Below, one piece after another: positions 1 to 6,570 of a stretch of 6,977 nt of DNA (position 1 is the first letter of the stretch; every line of letters begins with the position of its first letter). The notes under the pieces are model-generated. The model saw only the letters and a list, made by a program, of their open reading frames with translations. It was not told the origin of the DNA and did no database searches. Made by a program: the position numbers and the translations under genes. Source of the DNA: Nitrospirota bacterium (GTDB lineage Bacteria; Nitrospirota; UBA9217); assembly GCA_021788515.1 (NCBI GenBank), contig JAJYKN010000069.1, positions 1 to 6,977 on the forward strand. Reading direction: 5' to 3'.

Positions 1-276
1 CTGGTCGTCCGCACCACCTACGAATGTCCGTCGCTGGCGGCGATGAGCAGACTTCACGAAGACGCCGTGGCCCACGACGAAATCGGCTTCGCCAACCATT
101 TCTCCCAGGAACACTGCCAGAAGATCAAGGCGGTGGGTGGACCGTTCCGGATACTGGGATTCTCGGACGGACCCGCGGGAGCGCGGTATGTCAATGTCGC
201 CGGAGAAAAGCCCCAAACCGGGAAATGGATCTTCGGGGCTCCCGGAATCTTCTCTCTCCAAACCCCAAAACAATAA
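1..276 (+). CDS. C-terminal part of an unrecognised protein (5' end outside window)
   Basis: The frame is open from base 1 and ends at the TAA at 274-276, giving 91 residues with no need for a start inside the window. The ATG at 43 is only an internal methionine candidate. The protein is mixed alpha/beta in character, with two cysteines (TYECPSL and QEHCQKI) and a glycine-rich end (GGPFRILGFSDGP, then a GKWIFG segment). No membrane segment or known catalytic motif is visible. I do not recognise the family. The regular codon use and the open frame running off the window edge favour a real gene, but a fragment is possible because the next 490 bases hold no clear gene and the right flank of the window also carries a broken gene. 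Confidence 0.5.
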   Translation: MVVRTTYECPSLAAMSRLHEDAVAHDEIGFANHFSQEHCQKIKAVGGPFRILGFSDGPAGARYVNVAGEKPQTGKWIFGAPGIFSLQTPKQ

Positions 277-766
277 GGCCCTCCGGAGACCTTTCGGGGC
301 TCGAGTCGCTGTTGTCCCGTTTCAAAGAGTCCATCAGGCCCATGAACCTTCGAGAGTCTGAAAAGCGAACGCTGACGGCCGATCTCTTTGAGGATGTCCG
401 GAAAACGGTTGCCGGACACTTGCCCGGGATTTCCCATCGGCTGGACCTGTTTCGGCTCCCGGGTCGGGGGGAAAGCTGCAGAATGATCGGAGACCGGCAT
501 TCTGGCCGAACATTCTCTTCCGGTTTTTCCGGAACCGGTCGAACCGCGAGTGGTCCTCTTCCCCTCATCACCCATCTCTGCGCCTTGTATCCCGGACCCC
601 TTGTCCGATTCCGGACGGAAGCCGATGAAGATCCGCCTGGGATGGAATCCGTGATCCGGGGAAGGTCGATGATTTCTTTCGGACCCGTTTCCTCTGTTGG
701 AAAAAAGGAGTGGGCACCGGATTCCTCGACGTCCTCTCAAGCCGGTCGGGTTCGCACAAAGCGATG
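277..766. other. Stretch with no recognisable intact gene
   Basis: All long open frames here are GC-driven and overlap one another on both strands. None gives a protein I recognise. A plus-strand stretch around 279-470 (residues such as LTADLFEDVRKTVAGHLP) looks mildly protein-like but has no family signature and no ribosome-binding site. The only tidy structure is a small hairpin at 518-534. The region may be decayed coding sequence between the plus-strand gene ending at 276 and the convergent minus-strand gene ending at 767. Confidence 0.4.
518..534. repeat. Small perfect hairpin (6-bp stem, T5 loop)
   Basis: TTCCGG at 518-523 and CCGGAA at 529-534 form a perfect 6-bp stem around TTTTT. 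An overlapping alternative pairs CCGGTT (520-525) with AACCGG (533-538). No T-run follows on either strand, so it is not a canonical intrinsic terminator. No function is assigned. Confidence 0.3.
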
Positions 767-811
767 TCAGCACCGTATGACCAGCTTGCAAATACGATGT
801 TCATCAGGTAA
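629..811 (+). pseudogene. Possible remnant of a plus-strand gene (C-terminal fragment)
   Basis: The frame opens after a TGA at 626-628 and ends at the TAA at 809-811. It reads like protein, with runs such as DPGKVDDFFRTRFLCWKKG and later KAMSAPYDQLANTMFIR. It has no convincing start or ribosome-binding site, so if real it is the tail of a gene whose upstream part is frameshifted or lost. It overlaps the end of the convergent minus-strand gene (767-3727) by 45 bases. I do not recognise a family. The alternative, a chance open frame in GC-rich DNA, is quite possible. Confidence 0.25.
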
Positions 812-3727
812 TCCTTCCACACATACGCTTAAGAGCAACCGTTCCTTGCACGCTCGAAGCACGAGTTCTTCAATGCCGCGTTCGCGAGTCCTGAAAGTAT
901 GCGTTCCGCAGCAATCTCGCAGCACAAACCCTTCGAAATCTCCAAAACAATCGAAAAATATATCGCAAACTTTGCCGGTGTATTCATGCCCGGGGACTTC
1001 AACGATCTGTTCGGGCGGTGCTCCCTCCGGCGACGGGAGGATACTGCTCGCGTTGCCTCCCAGGCCATCGACCCGATCGGAGATATAACGGATGTAGCGC
1101 TCCAGTACGGGATACCACCGGTTTGAGGGAGACATCTGCTGGAGTCGCCATTTCAGGATGGCAAGCGTGTTTTCCTCGGGAAACAGCATCACTTCCCTGT
1201 TTGCGACCGGAATCTTGACCTGAAATGTTCCGATGACATAGCGCCAGCTTCGATGTTGTACTGGCTCTTCAGTCGCCGCTACTCTCTTTGTCGTCGAAGG
1301 CAGAGAGAGTGTGGGAACATTGATGTCCCTTATGTGACGGGCAGCAATCCTGCGTACGACAATATTAAATTCCTGACCGGTCACGACAGTTGTCGGAAGG
1401 TCCACGGTAAAAAGGCCGGCGAAGTTCTCGCCCGTTCCGGGCGGTATCGGAACGTAGGTCACGCCGCCCGTAATCTTGCATTGCACAGTATGTGTATCGG
1501 CGGCAGAAAGTGTGTGACTGCTGTAAAGTTCCGAAGCAAGCGCGAGCACATCCGAAGCGGGGACTTGGGGCCAGTAGATGGAGGCGATGCTGCCAGACGG
1601 TATCGCCCCCCAATCGATCATCAACTCGTCGACAGAGGGGTTGCCTGACATGCTCGGACGTATGTCGAAGGTCTGAGGAATGCGGTGCGTTGCGGCAGGT
1701 CCCGGGTTATCGGAAAGTGTGACCTGAAGGTTGCGCTGGGCCAACTTGTCTGAGCTCTCCGTGCTTGCGCCAGGGTAAATGGGCGCATCGTCATAGGCAA
1801 TCTCTGCAACAATGCAGTGATGTGTGCCGTTCAGCCACTCCTGTACCGGCTTTCCATCGACCATATTGTTTGGATCATAAAGGTTCAGGAAACAGCCATA
1901 ATAGGTCCAGAGGCTGTCTTGTCCGGTTGGTATCTGGAGATCGTGAATATTGGCGCCGCCTGCCGAATAGTCGGTTTGCTTTTGAGATGCAAAGAAAGGC
2001 AGCGTGTGGTGGCCGGTTCCAACCAAAGGTGACTCTGGATAGCCTGCGGCGTCCAGCGTACTGGGATAGGTCGAACCGGGCTGGTAGTCTGTGTCGGCAG
2101 TCTCGGTAGACCAGAGGCGGAAAAATACGCGTACGCCATTGGCCGTGTCTGCCGCGCCACGCAGGCGGACCCTCGCCAAAGCAAAATTGTAATTTTTGTA
2201 TATCGCGATATTGAGGGGAAACCCGCTGATATCGACAGTCAATGGCGTTACCGATGAGTCGCCCGTGAGTGCGTCGCTCGGCTGGGGGATGACACCGGAT
2301 GCAAAGGGATCGTTGGTGCCATCCATAAAATGATTCTTGGGGTCGTTCAGCCAGCTGAGCAGACTTTGTATATAACTATAGGCTCCATCAGCGCTGTCCG
2401 AAGCGAAAGGAGGTGCCCCGGCGATCGGGACATTGTTCTTCCCGGGCGTGGCGGTGAAAACGCGCAGATCCTGGCTCAGATAGGAGAAGCTCTGTGGCAG
2501 GTTCGGGTCAATGTTCTGGAAGTAAGGATCGGCACCGGCCACCAGCTCGAACTGGGTCGAAGCGTCCGTGCCCGCTACCTTGTTCCCGTTGGTTGCAAGA
2601 AATGCATCGAGTTCATATGTCTGGTAGCCGGAAGAAGGAAAGCTTGCGAGTGACGATCTGTTGAAGGTGATGTCGAATGCGATGCGGATCCGCTGCTGCA
2701 CAGAGGGATCCGCATTCTCATAATCAATGCCGTTCTGGGTGATATTGACTCCGGTCAGATTTGCAAAAGGTCCGGTTGGTGCAGGGATGGTCACCTGAAG
2801 TGCGTTGAACGTGTCTCTGCTGAAGCCTTCGACAACCAGCCAGAACGCCTTCTCCCATTTGCCTCCACTCGTATTGATCACATCCTGCACTTCATCTTTT
2901 CCGAAAGTGTCCTTGTCTACCCAAAAGGCCAGTGTTCCTAATGGCAGGATGCAAGCGTTGTCGGCTTCGCTCCAGTAGCTTTGTACAGAACATTGCACCC
3001 CGTTCATGTCAGCAGTTGCGAATTGATTGTTGCAGGTGTCTCCTATTTCGTCGTTTGTAACGGCTGTCCCATTCGATTGTGTCCCGTCGACCAATATGCT
3101 GTCGCCATTGGGGTCTGTACAGGCCTCAACGAGTTCGTGCGAAAAAACTTTTGTGACGCAATTGTGACCTGTCAGAGAACCTGTATTATCCACCCATGCA
3201 TAGTATCCGGTGACGCCATTGTAGCTAAAGCTTTGATGCTGGCCGGCATATTGTGTAATGCTATTGTTGATGCCGGGAGGTACGATAACGGCGTAGAACC
3301 GGTTGTGGCCTGCAAGAGGTGGAGGCATGGCCGTATTTTTCAACCGGTCCGTGAGCATGTTCACGACATCGGTATCCGTATACCCGTCCGCAGGATCAGT
3401 GCTGTCGTTTATTTCGCTGTAGATCAGCGTTCCTTGCGCAACACCGCGATATTGCCTGAGTCCTCCCATGAATGGGCCCGTCAGAATTCCTTCGATCGCC
3501 GTCTTATAATCATCGCTCGAAGGCGAGGGGGCAGGCGTTTTGCTCCAGAAGCTTCCCCAGAAACAAAGGAGAACTTCGATATCTGTAAGGACCTGTCCGC
3601 CATTATCGGTCGTGCTCGTGACCGTGTAGTCGGGGGCAAATACGACATCTCCGGCATGCGGTTTACTCTCTGGATCCAGACGTCGTACGATGCCTTTGTG
3701 CTTTTTTGACGTTTTTTCGTTTTTCAT
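767..3727 (-). CDS. Large multidomain protein with HELVEACTDP metallopeptidase-like motif and Cys-rich C-terminal domain
   Basis: The protein has 986 residues from the ATG at 3727. This start is chosen because GGGGGA (3736-3741) lies 8 bases upstream; the open frame extends to 3943, but that part overlaps the preceding small gene. Residues 50-265 resemble bacterial Exordium-like or metallopeptidase-like proteins: IEVLLCFWGSFW (50-61), FSHELVEACTDP (195-206), DEIGDTC (226-232) and VQSYWSEADNAC (248-259). H197, E198 and E201 are plausible zinc and catalytic residues (inference). The middle, about 270-800, is beta-rich, with an ARVRLRG segment and a SSDKLAQRNLQ...DNPG...HRIPQTFDIRPS block that I remember from other bacterial hypothetical proteins. 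Residues 916-986 form a compact domain with eight cysteines (DCFGDFEGFVLRDCC, RERGIEELVLRAC). The N-terminus (MKNEKTSKKHKG) is basic and lacks a signal peptide. The gene is probably co-transcribed with the upstream minus-strand genes. Activity is unproven. Confidence 0.8.
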   Translation of the reverse strand: MKNEKTSKKHKGIVRRLDPESKPHAGDVVFAPDYTVTSTTDNGGQVLTDIEVLLCFWGSFWSKTPAPSPSSDDYKTAIEGILTGPFMGGLRQYRGVAQGTLIYSEINDSTDPADGYTDTDVVNMLTDRLKNTAMPPPLAGHNRFYAVIVPPGINNSITQYAGQHQSFSYNGVTGYYAWVDNTGSLTGHNCVTKVFSHELVEACTDPNGDSILVDGTQSNGTAVTNDEIGDTCNNQFATADMNGVQCSVQSYWSEADNACILPLGTLAFWVDKDTFGKDEVQDVINTSGGKWEKAFWLVVEGFSRDTFNALQVTIPAPTGPFANLTGVNITQNGIDYENADPSVQQRIRIAFDITFNRSSLASFPSSGYQTYELDAFLATNGNKVAGTDASTQFELVAGADPYFQNIDPNLPQSFSYLSQDLRVFTATPGKNNVPIAGAPPFASDSADGAYSYIQSLLSWLNDPKNHFMDGTNDPFASGVIPQPSDALTGDSSVTPLTVDISGFPLNIAIYKNYNFALARVRLRGAADTANGVRVFFRLWSTETADTDYQPGSTYPSTLDAAGYPESPLVGTGHHTLPFFASQKQTDYSAGGANIHDLQIPTGQDSLWTYYGCFLNLYDPNNMVDGKPVQEWLNGTHHCIVAEIAYDDAPIYPGASTESSDKLAQRNLQVTLSDNPGPAATHRIPQTFDIRPSMSGNPSVDELMIDWGAIPSGSIASIYWPQVPASDVLALASELYSSHTLSAADTHTVQCKITGGVTYVPIPPGTGENFAGLFTVDLPTTVVTGQEFNIVVRRIAARHIRDINVPTLSLPSTTKRVAATEEPVQHRSWRYVIGTFQVKIPVANREVMLFPEENTLAILKWRLQQMSPSNRWYPVLERYIRYISDRVDGLGGNASSILPSPEGAPPEQIVEVPGHEYTGKVCDIFFDCFGDFEGFVLRDCCGTHTFRTRERGIEELVLRACKERLLLSVCVEGLPDEHRICKLVIRC

Positions 3728-3735
3728 GTTTTTAT

Positions 3736-3741
3736 TCCCCC
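3736..3741 (-). promoter_or_regulatory. Ribosome-binding site deciding the start of the 986-aa protein
   Basis: On the minus strand GGGGGA is followed by 8 bases (ATAAAAAC-like, A-rich) and then the ATG at 3727. This supports the internal methionine over the upstream start at 3943, which would add 72 residues that overlap the frame-shifted DUF1360 gene and do not resemble the family. Confidence 0.6.
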
Positions 3742-3770
3742 ACAGAATCCCGGGTGGATGCCAAAATTGC

Positions 3771-4045
3771 TCAGGGTTTTCTGTTTCCCAAAAACTCCAT
3801 GCATTGTCGAACGGCCCGAATCCGTTGCCTGAATCTCCTTGCATCTCCGGGACAGTACGCGAAGAGCAACCCGACCCAAACATTGAGGCAATAAAAACAG
3901 TCGAGTCGTGAGCCCGGGAAGTCTTCTCCCGCCTGCGGCGCAAGCGGACGGAAGATATCGCCCGGCCCGTCTGCGCCGCAGAAGAAGCGGGTCATGCGCC
4001 CACCGCCAGGATGCCGGTTACCAGCCAGTAAAAGTGTGCTGTCAC
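3771..4045 (-). pseudogene. DUF1360-family small membrane protein gene, split by a one-base frameshift
   Basis: Two overlapping minus-strand frames together spell a DUF1360-like protein. The first starts at GTG 4045 with GGAG 10 bases upstream (4056-4059) and reads MTAHFYWLVTGILAVGA, stopping at TGA 3992-3994. The second starts at ATG 3995 and reads MTRFFCGADGPGDIFRPL, then LDCFYCLNVWVGLLFA, ending at TGA 3771. Family members as I remember them run LVTGILAVWRVTHLL...AEDGP...LLDCFYCLSLWIA in one frame. Restoring a single T (GTG-TGG-CGC in place of GTGGGCGC) would join the two halves exactly at WR. The stop and restart overlap as ATGA, so the second half could still be translated by coupling. 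After FAYCPGD the usual membrane C-terminus is not visible, so the 3' end may also be altered. The gene sits 57 bases after the 712-aa gene and 43 before the 986-aa gene. Confidence 0.65.
3928..3991. repeat. Long imperfect inverted repeat inside the DUF1360 gene
   Basis: CTGCGGCGCA (3933-3942) pairs perfectly with TGCGCCGCAG (3972-3981). Inside it GACGG (3947-3951) pairs with CCGTC (3967-3971), separated by a one-sided 4-base bulge; outside it CCCGC (3928-3932) can pair with GCGGG (3987-3991). The loop is 15 bases. It would be a stable RNA hairpin just after the ATGA restart. No T-run follows, so it is not a standard intrinsic terminator. It may be a by-product of coding sequence. Confidence 0.5.
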
Positions 4046-4055
4046 AGAGAGTGAT

Positions 4056-4090
4056 CTCCGCGGAGTCGTCCGCATCGCCGGCCCGCCGGC
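4056..4090. repeat. Palindrome and GC hairpin just downstream of the 712-aa gene
   Basis: CTCCGCGGAG at 4056-4065 is a perfect 10-base palindrome, and GCCGG (4077-4081) with CCGGC (4086-4090) forms a hairpin around CCCG. Both lie in the short gap between the stop of the 712-aa gene and the DUF1360 start, and the first contains the GGAG that could serve the GTG start at 4045. No T-run follows, so read-through into the next genes is expected. Confidence 0.3.
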
Positions 4091-4102
4091 AGGCCGTTTG
4101 TC

Positions 4103-6241
4103 TCAGGCGTCAACGATTGAAACCGACAGGTTCGCCTGACTCCAGTTCAAACTGGAAAAGTCCACGTACCAGTCGTGCGCCTGAGGGTTGCTGCTATCGC
4201 CACCCGAGGGGTTGAAGGCCCGCGAGTAGGCATTGAGCGTAAAGCCATAACAGCCGGACAAAGCCCCGGCGGGCAGGTAGAAAATTGCGGCGCGGTGCAC
4301 GGTGTTGTCTGTCGGGCTGGTGTGCCAGTGTGCGTAAGGGTCGTCCGTATCGGGCGGATCGGACCAGTTGGGCGGACTGGGCCAAGTGGTCGGAGGGGGA
4401 CAGGTGAACGGCAAGTAAGGCACCATGGTGACTCCGCTGCCGCAGCCGGAAGCGGACAGGGTCAGGTTGCGCAGGTGAAGCATCGAGACCTGGTATTCCA
4501 CAAGGAACTCGAGATCGGTGCCCTTTGGGCGAAAGACCTGCGGGCATATGAAATTGGAGAAGTCGTTCCATGTTGTGGTGCCCGCCACACGCCATGCCAG
4601 GCTGAGAAACGACGGAGCATTCGCCGAGTTGTCCACCTGGAAGGGATTCGGTGGGGTGGTGGTATAGAGGACGTTCTTGCTGCTGTCGCCCAGTTGAAGG
4701 CTGATTTCGTAGAGTCCGTCAGGGTACGCGGTGGTGGGCCAATCGAGCAGTTCAGCGGGGGGCCACCACGGACTCGGACTGGGGAGAACGGGGTACCACC
4801 CGCTGGCATCGGGAACGACATGCAAAGGCGGTCCAATGAGAGATACCGGATCCAGATACCAATCCAATCCGACAAACGGTACGGTCGATCCTCCTTTATA
4901 GCTGTACATCACCCGATAGTACTGCGCGTCCGGGTTGCCGATGCATCCGTACAATTGGATGGTCCCGGTAAAGGGTGCTGTGGCGGGTGTGTCAGGCGAC
5001 TTGGACGGCGGGAACACGGAAGGGAAGCGGGTGGCACCAATGCACGTCGCTCCGTCTGCATGGGGCGGATTCATGCGCAAACCGTATCCGTTGGAATCAA
5101 TGTATTCGGACGTGACGGGCATCAGGCCCGCGAACTGGATTTCCGCTTCAGCCTGATCGCAACCCTGCACGGGGGGGGCCAGGCAACTGTGGACGACTCG
5201 GGCATTCGGGCCGGCGTACAAAGTGACATCGTTTACTGGGCCATCCTCCCAGCCGATCTGGAAGTACCCTCCCTGGTAAATGGTTTCGAGCGTGCCTGTG
5301 GCGTAGACGTCCTGCTCGACCCGGAAGGTGATATCCGGTACCTCCAGGACAGGAACCAGCTCCCTTTCGAGGAACCAGATGCAATCCCAGCGCAGAAAGG
5401 GACCAATGTAGAAATCGATATCGAAGCGGTAGTCGTGCCTGGTGCTGCTCTTTGCGAACTCGGCGACGGCAGCCGCACCGCGTTTCTGGTGCTGTTTCTG
5501 AAGTTCCGAAAGAACCCCGGACGCGGGCGGCGCTACGGGATAATGGAAGGCCGGCTGGCTCAACAAGCTACGGTCTGCCGTTTTCAGATTGCCAAATCCG
5601 GCGGAGGCTCCGCTGGAAAGAATGCGCTTTGCCGTCTCGCGTCCAGCCAGAGTTGCCAGGCGGTCCAGCGAAATGCCCGATCGGACGACTTCGACCGGTC
5701 CGGGAGCGGGGCCGATGCGCGGGGGGGTCTGTACGGCAACCACATTGATGTGGGCCAACAAGTCACCGAGCGATACGGGGTGCAAAACCTCCGGGAAGCA
5801 ATAACGCTCTCTTTTCCATTGCCAGACCCAATCGATATCAAAGCGTGGAACCGGAACGCAAAAGTTGCCGCACTCATCGGTGACGACAGTGGCCAATTCT
5901 TCCTGATGGCACCAGATTGGAAAGCCCCACAGCCAGGGATAGCCGACAGGTGCATAGAACAGGAAGTCACAGTCCGTGTCCATCACATGCACGGTGCAAT
6001 ATGGACACGGAAGGTAGGTGCCGGAGGCCGCATCCCATCGCACAACTTGTCCGCATACCCATTGGAATAGAAACCACTCGGGATTGAGTGCCCACTTGTA
6101 TTTTTCCTGCAGTGCCGCAAGCGTCTGCCCGGCTACTTCCTTGACCGGAACGTTAGCCAGAGCAGCAAAGCGCTGAGCCTGAATCTCGTTCAGTTTCACC
6201 TGGTCGGGCGCCGTCGCGGCCCCTTTCTTCTTGCCTGCCAT
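4103..6241 (-). CDS. Large protein with Cys/Trp-rich carboxypeptidase-regulatory-like N-terminal domain
   Basis: The protein has 712 residues from the ATG at 6241, chosen because AAAGGTGG (6247-6254) lies 5 bases upstream; the GTG at 6250 lies within that site. Residues 1-50 are lysine- and alanine-rich with no signal peptide. Residues 60-160 hold eight cysteines (63, 79, 82, 91, 111, 124, 128, 148) and the run TDECGNFCVPVPRFDIDW (121-138). This matches, from memory, a widespread bacterial hypothetical family annotated with a carboxypeptidase-regulatory-like (transthyretin-type beta-sandwich) domain. Residues 302-355 (DITFRVEQDVYATG, then GGYFQIGWEDGPVNDVTLYAGP) match a second block of the same family. 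The rest is beta-rich with proline-rich linkers. No catalytic motif is visible. A binding or structural role fits best, but the function is unknown. It is the first gene of the leftward unit and is preceded by a long AT-rich leader. Confidence 0.8.
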   Translation of the reverse strand: MAGKKKGAATAPDQVKLNEIQAQRFAALANVPVKEVAGQTLAALQEKYKWALNPEWFLFQWVCGQVVRWDAASGTYLPCPYCTVHVMDTDCDFLFYAPVGYPWLWGFPIWCHQEELATVVTDECGNFCVPVPRFDIDWVWQWKRERYCFPEVLHPVSLGDLLAHINVVAVQTPPRIGPAPGPVEVVRSGISLDRLATLAGRETAKRILSSGASAGFGNLKTADRSLLSQPAFHYPVAPPASGVLSELQKQHQKRGAAAVAEFAKSSTRHDYRFDIDFYIGPFLRWDCIWFLERELVPVLEVPDITFRVEQDVYATGTLETIYQGGYFQIGWEDGPVNDVTLYAGPNARVVHSCLAPPVQGCDQAEAEIQFAGLMPVTSEYIDSNGYGLRMNPPHADGATCIGATRFPSVFPPSKSPDTPATAPFTGTIQLYGCIGNPDAQYYRVMYSYKGGSTVPFVGLDWYLDPVSLIGPPLHVVPDASGWYPVLPSPSPWWPPAELLDWPTTAYPDGLYEISLQLGDSSKNVLYTTTPPNPFQVDNSANAPSFLSLAWRVAGTTTWNDFSNFICPQVFRPKGTDLEFLVEYQVSMLHLRNLTLSASGCGSGVTMVPYLPFTCPPPTTWPSPPNWSDPPDTDDPYAHWHTSPTDNTVHRAAIFYLPAGALSGCYGFTLNAYSRAFNPSGGDSSNPQAHDWYVDFSSLNWSQANLSVSIVDA
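5171..5178 (-). repeat. C8 homopolymer (G8 on plus) within the 712-aa coding sequence
   Basis: Eight identical bases lie inside codons for APPV near residue 356. A second run of seven lies at 5721-5727 in codons for TPPR near residue 173. Such tracts are prone to slippage. The gene is in frame here, so the tracts may be only proline codons. Confidence 0.4.
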
Positions 6242-6246
6242 TTTGT

Positions 6247-6254
6247 CCACCTTT
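6247..6254 (-). promoter_or_regulatory. Ribosome-binding site of the 712-aa gene
   Basis: AAAGGTGG on the minus strand is followed by ACAAA and the ATG at 6241. It decides the start, because it contains the alternative GTG at 6248-6250. Confidence 0.65.
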
Positions 6255-6353
6255 CGTTCGTGTCATGCACCGACGAGTGTGCATCAGCACGCTTCGGCGT
6301 CCTGGACCAAGCAAATGATAAGAAGCAAATTGTTGAAATCTCATTAAGGTTAC

Positions 6354-6400
6354 AAAAAAAGGAATCCTGGAATGGTCCCTCATGAATCGGACACCATTCC
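6354..6400 (-). terminator. Candidate intrinsic terminator or attenuator in the leader of the 712-aa gene
   Basis: Read on the minus strand, GGAATGGT (6393-6400) pairs perfectly with ACCATTCC (6369-6376) around a 16-base loop. After an 8-base gap comes a run of seven T (6354-6360). The gap makes it a weak canonical terminator. It lies about 110 bases before the start codon at 6241, so it could attenuate transcription into the cassette. It could also be the 3' end of a small leader RNA, or an operator (8-bp dyad). Confidence 0.35.
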
Positions 6401-6528
6401 GATCAATCATCATGACCAGGTCCGTCCCAAACGGATCCTCCGATTGATTTGGAAAAACTGCTCTTCGGATCAGGACCCTCTATCATTAAAATCAATTATT
6501 ACAATTTGTGTATATACCCAATTTTTGT

Positions 6529-6534
6529 ATTGTA
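6529..6534 (-). promoter_or_regulatory. Possible -10 box for the leftward cassette
   Basis: TACAAT on the minus strand differs from TATAAT at one position. No -35 box is visible 15-18 bases upstream; that place is covered by the CRP-like dyad at 6549-6564, which would suit an activated promoter. A TATATA at 6511-6516 is a rival -10. Neither puts the dyads at the classical -41.5 or -61.5, so the exact start is unresolved. Confidence 0.3.
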
Positions 6535-6548
6535 AATGCCTTAATAAA

Positions 6549-6564
6549 TGTGATTTAAGTCATG
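6549..6564. promoter_or_regulatory. CRP/FNR-like operator, dyad 1
   Basis: TGTGATTTAAGTCATG matches the CRP-type consensus TGTGA-N6-TCACA at 8 of 10 positions. Its centre (6556.5) lies 22 bases from that of the second dyad, two helical turns. It sits in the AT-rich gap between divergent genes. Confidence 0.4.
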
Positions 6565-6570
6565 AAATAT

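Noticed and set aside
279..300. A possible terminator after the gene ending at 276
   Set aside because: The stem is short (4-5 pairs), with the CTCCGGAG palindrome competing, and no T-run follows.
54..791. A 245-codon minus-strand frame across the left end
   Set aside because: It opposes the plus-strand fragment, has no ribosome-binding site, and its translation is unlike any family I know.
24..1088. A 354-codon plus-strand frame across the left end
   Set aside because: It spans the frame ending at 276 and then runs antisense into the conserved C-terminal domain of the 986-aa gene. Its translation is R/S/P-rich and low in motif content.
2981..3709. A 242-codon plus-strand frame
   Set aside because: It lies antisense to the HELVEACTDP domain of the 986-aa gene, whose motifs are convincing.
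4175..6070. A 631-codon open frame on the plus strand opposite the 712-aa gene
   Set aside because: It is antisense to a protein with clear family motifs and a good ribosome-binding site. Its translation is rich in R, G and V without motifs, as expected of a GC-driven shadow.
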